A stretch of DNA of 7,057 nt from an uncultured Bacillota bacterium (GTDB lineage: Bacteria; Bacillota; Clostridia; Christensenellales; UBA1242): the NCBI GenBank assembly GCA_947088415.1, contig CAMUGK010000050.1, positions 1-7,057 on the forward strand. The letters are read 5' to 3'. The position numbers and the translations under genes are program-made. The notes under the pieces are model-generated. The model did no database searches and had not been told where the DNA came from. It saw nothing but the letters and a program-made list of their open reading frames with translations. This document shows positions 4,485-7,057 of this stretch, piece by piece. How positions within the stretch are numbered: the first letter of the stretch is position 1; every line of letters starts with the position of its first letter.

Positions 4485-4596
4485 AAGAAAACAAAATAGG
4501 GTATTTTGGTTTAGATACCTTAAAACTTTTTAATATTGTTAAGAGATAATTTACGATGTATATTTAGTGGCAGCAGAATTTACATCGTTATTTTTT
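4485..4596 (+). ncRNA. Possible small RNA (promoter 4449-4478, terminator 4553-4596)
   Basis: TTGACA (4449-4454) is followed at 18 bp by an extended -10, TGt plus TATTGT (4470-4478), which would start transcription near 4485. The predicted transcript has a hairpin AGGGTAT/ATACCTT (4498-4504 with 4515-4521) and a terminator-like hairpin ACGATGTA/TACATCGT (4553-4560 with 4581-4588), followed by TTA and six T's. There is no ORF with a ribosome binding site. The -10 box is weak and the -35 lies in the arm of the foldback element, so this is a tentative call. Confidence 0.25.
4553..4596 (+). terminator. Terminator-like hairpin upstream of the scaffold/GGGtGRT operon
   Basis: A perfect 8-bp stem ACGATGTA/TACATCGT extends inward by three more pairs past one mismatch around a 12-nt loop, and T's follow. 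No annotated gene lies directly upstream, which is what suggests the small RNA. Confidence 0.5.
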
Positions 4597-4604
4597 CTTT
4601 TGAA

Positions 4605-4627
4605 AACTTTTCTTTAAAAGAAAAGTT
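4605..4627. repeat. 23-bp palindrome of the C/T-rich hairpin family
   Basis: AACTTTTCTTT (4605-4615) and AAAGAAAAGTT (4617-4627) are exact reverse complements around one A. It shares its arm with the first hairpin at 4238-4269. It sits 20 bp before the -35 box of the next operon. Confidence 0.6.
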
Positions 4628-4646
4628 GAAACAAATAAAAAATGTT

Positions 4647-4674
4647 TTGAAATTTTTATGAAATAAGATATAAT
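4647..4674 (+). promoter_or_regulatory. Promoter of the scaffold/GGGtGRT operon
   Basis: TTGAAA (4647-4652), a 16-bp spacer and a perfect TATAAT (4669-4674). The leader to the ATG at 4696 is only about 15 nt, leaving no room for a riboswitch. Confidence 0.75.
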
Positions 4675-4695
4675 TCTTTTTATGGAGGAATTATT

Positions 4696-5364
4696 ATGAG
4701 TTGTCCTATTAATATGAAAGGGTTTGGACCTAGCCCTATTCCTGAGGAAGCAAATTGGGTTCAATCTAAGGAAATTACACAAATTTCTGGTTTTAGTCAT
4801 GGGTGCGGTAAGTGTGCACCACAACAAGGCACTTGCAAACTTACACTTAATGTTAAGAATGGAATTATCAAAGAAGCACTTGTCGAAACCATTGGTTGCA
4901 GTGGCATGACGCATTCGGCTGCAATGGCGGGTGAAATTTTGACTGGTAAGACGATTTTGGAAGCTTTGAACACCGACCTTGTTTGTGATGCAATCAACGA
5001 TGCAATGAAGCAAATCTTTTTGCAACTTGTCTATGGCAGGAGTCAATCTGCTTTTTCTGAAAACGGTCTTGAAGTTGGTGCAGGATTAGAAGATTTAGGC
5101 AAGAACTTAACAAGTCAAGTTGGCACAATTTATTCAAGGGAAGATAATGGCACAAGATATCTTAATTTAGCAGAAGGTTACATCACTAAAGAAGGGCTTG
5201 ACAAGAATGGAGAAATCATTGGCTATGAATATATCAACATTGGTGCACTTATGAACTTATTGAAAGACGAAAAAGTTGATGTCAAAGAAGCTATTAAAAA
5301 ATCTACAAAAACATATGGTCGATTTGATGAAGCGGTGTCAGTGATTGACCCAAGGAGGGCGTAA
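4696..5364 (+). CDS. Divergent NifU/IscU-like Fe-S scaffold protein, partner of GGGtGRT
   Basis: A 222-residue protein whose residues 30-100 follow the IscU pattern but diverge strongly: CGKCAPQQGTC (Cys37, Cys40, Cys47), then LTLNVKNGIIKEALVETIGC with Cys68, and SAAMAGEILTGKTILEAL, which matches the ligand loop and helix of IscU (FGCxxAIASS...ELIKGKT). The HCS motif that carries the third IscU ligand is not visible; Cys97 is the only later cysteine. The C-terminal 120 residues do not resemble IscU and include YLNLAEGYITKEGLDKNG. Such proteins are commonly annotated as iron-sulfur scaffold proteins next to GGGtGRT genes, as here. The start is set by GGAGGAA at 4684-4690. Its stop is 2 nt before the next gene, whose ribosome binding site is inside this gene's end. 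A role in Fe-S or metal handling is inference. Confidence 0.85.
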   Translation: MSCPINMKGFGPSPIPEEANWVQSKEITQISGFSHGCGKCAPQQGTCKLTLNVKNGIIKEALVETIGCSGMTHSAAMAGEILTGKTILEALNTDLVCDAINDAMKQIFLQLVYGRSQSAFSENGLEVGAGLEDLGKNLTSQVGTIYSREDNGTRYLNLAEGYITKEGLDKNGEIIGYEYINIGALMNLLKDEKVDVKEAIKKSTKTYGRFDEAVSVIDPRRA

Positions 5365-5366
5365 GA

Positions 5367-6350
5367 ATGGATTACATGAGAAAATATTTAGGAATCAAAG
5401 ACGCTCTTAAAAAATATGGCATTAAATCTCTTGATGACGCAAAGGAAATTTGTGCTAAAGCAGACATTAATGTTGAAGAAATTGTTAAAGGCATTCAACC
5501 AATTTGTTTTGATAGTGCAGTCAAGGCTTATGAACTTGGTTGTGCGATTGCAATTAAAAGTAAGGTTAAAACCGCAAGTGATGCGTCACTTAAAATTGGT
5601 GAAGGACTTCAAGCATTTTGTGAAAAAGGTTCTGTAGCGGATGACCGTCAAATAGGACTTGGTCATGGCAGGCTTGGGGCTATGCTTCTCGATGAAAATG
5701 TAAAGAGTTTTGCTTTTTTAGCAGGTCATGAAAGTTTTGCAGCAGCAGAAGGTGCAATAGGTATTGCACGCACTGCCAACAAGGTTAGAAAAACGCCATT
5801 GAATGTAATTTTGAATGGGCTTGGCAAAGATGCTGCCTACATTATTTCACGCATAAATGGTTTTACCTTTGTCCAAACCGAGTTTGACCATAAAACTGGA
5901 AAGTTGAAAGTTGTAAAGAAAATTCCTTTTTCTAAAGGAGATAAGGCAAAGGTTAAATGTTATGGTGCTTTTGATGTGCCAGAAGGTGTTGCAATTATGC
6001 AACTTGAAAAGGTTGATGTTTCAATAACTGGCAATTCAACCAATCCAGTGCGTTTCCAACATCCAGTTGCAGGCACTTACAAAAAGTGGTGCAATGAGAA
6101 TGGCAGAAAATATTTCTCAGTGGCGTCAGGTGGCGGAACTGGAAGAACTTTGCACCCAGACAATATGGCTGCAGGGCCTGCAAGTTATGGATTGACTGAT
6201 ACTATGGGAAGAATGCACTCGGATGCTCAATTTGCTGGTTCTTCATCAGTGCCAGCACATGTTGCAATGATGGGCTTTATTGGAATGGGCAACAATCCAA
6301 TTGTTGGTGCAACAGTGGCGTTGTCGGTTGCGGTTGTTGTAAATAAATGA
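5367..6350 (+). CDS. GGGtGRT family protein
   Basis: A 327-residue protein carrying the family's name motif, GGGTGRT, at residues 255-261, within a highly conserved-looking block that continues HPDNMAAGPASYGLTDTMGR and ends in a hydrophobic stretch (PIVGATVALSVAVVV, 311-325). Other notable segments are GSVADDRQIGLGHGRLGAML (88-107) and FLAGHESFAAAEGAIGIART (117-136), both rich in Gly/Ala/His and suggestive of a binding site. To my knowledge the family (Pfam GGGtGRT) has no established function; it recurs beside NifU-like scaffold genes in anaerobes, as here. The start is set by AAGGAGGG at 5352-5359. Translational coupling with the scaffold gene argues for stoichiometric partners. A terminator follows the TGA stop. 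Confidence 0.92.
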   Translation: MDYMRKYLGIKDALKKYGIKSLDDAKEICAKADINVEEIVKGIQPICFDSAVKAYELGCAIAIKSKVKTASDASLKIGEGLQAFCEKGSVADDRQIGLGHGRLGAMLLDENVKSFAFLAGHESFAAAEGAIGIARTANKVRKTPLNVILNGLGKDAAYIISRINGFTFVQTEFDHKTGKLKVVKKIPFSKGDKAKVKCYGAFDVPEGVAIMQLEKVDVSITGNSTNPVRFQHPVAGTYKKWCNENGRKYFSVASGGGTGRTLHPDNMAAGPASYGLTDTMGRMHSDAQFAGSSSVPAHVAMMGFIGMGNNPIVGATVALSVAVVVNK

Positions 6351-6387
6351 TGAAAAGTTAAAAGGAAAAATGTCGATTTTTTAAATT

Positions 6388-6411
6388 AGGTCTTGAAAAA
6401 GACCTTTTTTT
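6388..6411 (+). terminator. Terminator of the scaffold/GGGtGRT operon
   Basis: AGGTCTT (6388-6394) and AAGACCT (6399-6405) pair around a GAAA tetraloop, and seven T's follow from 6405. Confidence 0.9.
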
Positions 6412-6421
6412 ATGTTAAAAT
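6393..6421 (+). promoter_or_regulatory. Promoter of the last gene, overlapping the previous terminator
   Basis: TTGAAA (6393-6398) lies in the stem and loop of the terminator. After a 17-bp spacer comes TGt plus TAAAAT (6413-6421). Transcription would start near 6428, giving a leader of about 14 nt. Confidence 0.65.
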
Positions 6422-6441
6422 GGCACTATTAGGAGAAATAA

Positions 6442-7057
6442 ATGGAAGAAAAATTAACGATGGAGGAAATATTACAATCAGTTCCTGAAAATGCAGCATT
6501 TTTAAAAGGAGAATATGACATTGTTTATTATAATATAAGATATAGCAAATCTCTTATCGAAAGTATAAGGCACTATGTTCCTTGCATTTACATGACTGAT
6601 GCGAAGTTGCAAAATATTTTGATAAAGAATTTTGGTTTTACAAATTATAGAGATATTCCCGAGTTTGAATTGTCAGATAAAGTATTGCAAAGAATTGCAA
6701 AAAAAAGATTAAACGGGTTATTAAAAGACAAAGACTATGTTTTAGAAAATCCTGTTGTTTATAAAAAGGGGAATTTTAATTTAGGATATAAATTAGTTTT
6801 TAATCAAGATTCCAATTCGCAAAATGCTCCTAAAACTGAAATGATTTTTCTGCCTTTTAATGTTAAGACATTTATTAAAAATGAAAAAAGTATAAGAAGC
6901 GATGTGTCTGCCTTGTTTTATTTAACAAAAACAATGTTTAAAAAATATCCTGATATTTATCCACAAATATATACACTATACAATATCAGTTTATATTATC
7001 ATTTTAATGAAAAGCATCCAGATTTAAACGAGCTATATCAAAAAGAATTACAAAAAA
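6442..7057 (+). CDS. Unrecognised protein, N-terminal 205 residues (3' end outside window)
   Basis: The frame is open from ATG 6442 to the end of the window with no stop. I do not recognise the family. The start is supported by AGGAG at 6431-6435 and a promoter just upstream; a second in-frame ATG at 6460 has no better site. The protein begins MEEKLTMEEILQSVPENAAF and is rich in Tyr, Lys, Asn and Ile. It has no signal peptide or obvious membrane segment. Residues around 75-90 (SDKVLQRIAKKRLNGLLKDK) form a basic, probably amphipathic helix. Later segments (EMIFLPFNVKTFI and YPQIYTLYNISLYYHF) look like strand and aromatic helix. Composition is more AT-rich than in the neighbouring scaffold and GGGtGRT genes, which could mean an accessory gene, but this is weak evidence. 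Confidence 0.8.
   Translation, partial: MEEKLTMEEILQSVPENAAFLKGEYDIVYYNIRYSKSLIESIRHYVPCIYMTDAKLQNILIKNFGFTNYRDIPEFELSDKVLQRIAKKRLNGLLKDKDYVLENPVVYKKGNFNLGYKLVFNQDSNSQNAPKTEMIFLPFNVKTFIKNEKSIRSDVSALFYLTKTMFKKYPDIYPQIYTLYNISLYYHFNEKHPDLNELYQKELQK

Noticed and set aside
4588..5046. A 152-residue minus-strand frame
   Set aside because: It is antisense to the divergent scaffold gene and to AT-rich intergenic DNA, with no translation signal and a cysteine/histidine-rich, shadow-like sequence.

Overview
The window is AT-rich DNA, roughly one third G+C by eye, with short intergenic gaps, strong AGGAGG-type ribosome binding sites and Rho-independent terminators. It carries a long SRP RNA of the Bacillus type with an Alu domain, a minimal NifS-NifU iron-sulfur locus and a GGGtGRT-family gene. 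Together these point to a low-GC Gram-positive bacterium (Bacillota), most likely an anaerobic clostridial lineage. TGA is used as a stop and Trp is TGG, so the genetic code is standard. No genus can be named from the sequence. Promoters are very uniform: a TTGAxx -35 box and a TATAAT-like -10 box, usually preceded by TGn (extended -10).

Layout. 1-980: the 3' part of a cysteine desulfurase gene (nifS), then the scaffold gene nifU and a terminator. 987-1529: a promoter, then an unrecognised gene whose only good start lies one frame off the rest of the reading frame across an A7 tract, then a long terminator hairpin. 1541-1901: a palindrome and a small YtxH-like membrane-anchored coiled-coil protein. 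1947-2500: an imperfect inverted-repeat element and the SRP RNA gene with its own promoter and terminator. 2544-3147: a consensus promoter whose 14-bp spacer contains eight consecutive C's, driving an unrecognised 163-residue protein. 3121-3936, minus strand: ung, convergent with the previous gene, with a half-copy of the dispersed repeat in its leader. 3964-4237: a 73-residue orphan protein. 4238-4627: about 390 bp of stacked hairpins and a possible small RNA. 4647-6411: a two-gene operon made of a divergent NifU/IscU-like scaffold protein and a GGGtGRT protein. 6413-7057: the 5' part of an unrecognised gene.

Function. Iron-sulfur chemistry dominates. NifS supplies sulfur and NifU is the classical scaffold. 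Further along, a second, divergent scaffold-like protein is tightly coupled to the uncharacterised GGGtGRT protein, suggesting a second, poorly understood Fe-S or metal-related unit. The remaining genes are housekeeping (SRP RNA, ung) or orphans. Two of the orphans carry homopolymer tracts (C8 in a promoter spacer, A7 at codons 2-4) at positions where a length change would switch expression. These are the most unusual signals in the window.
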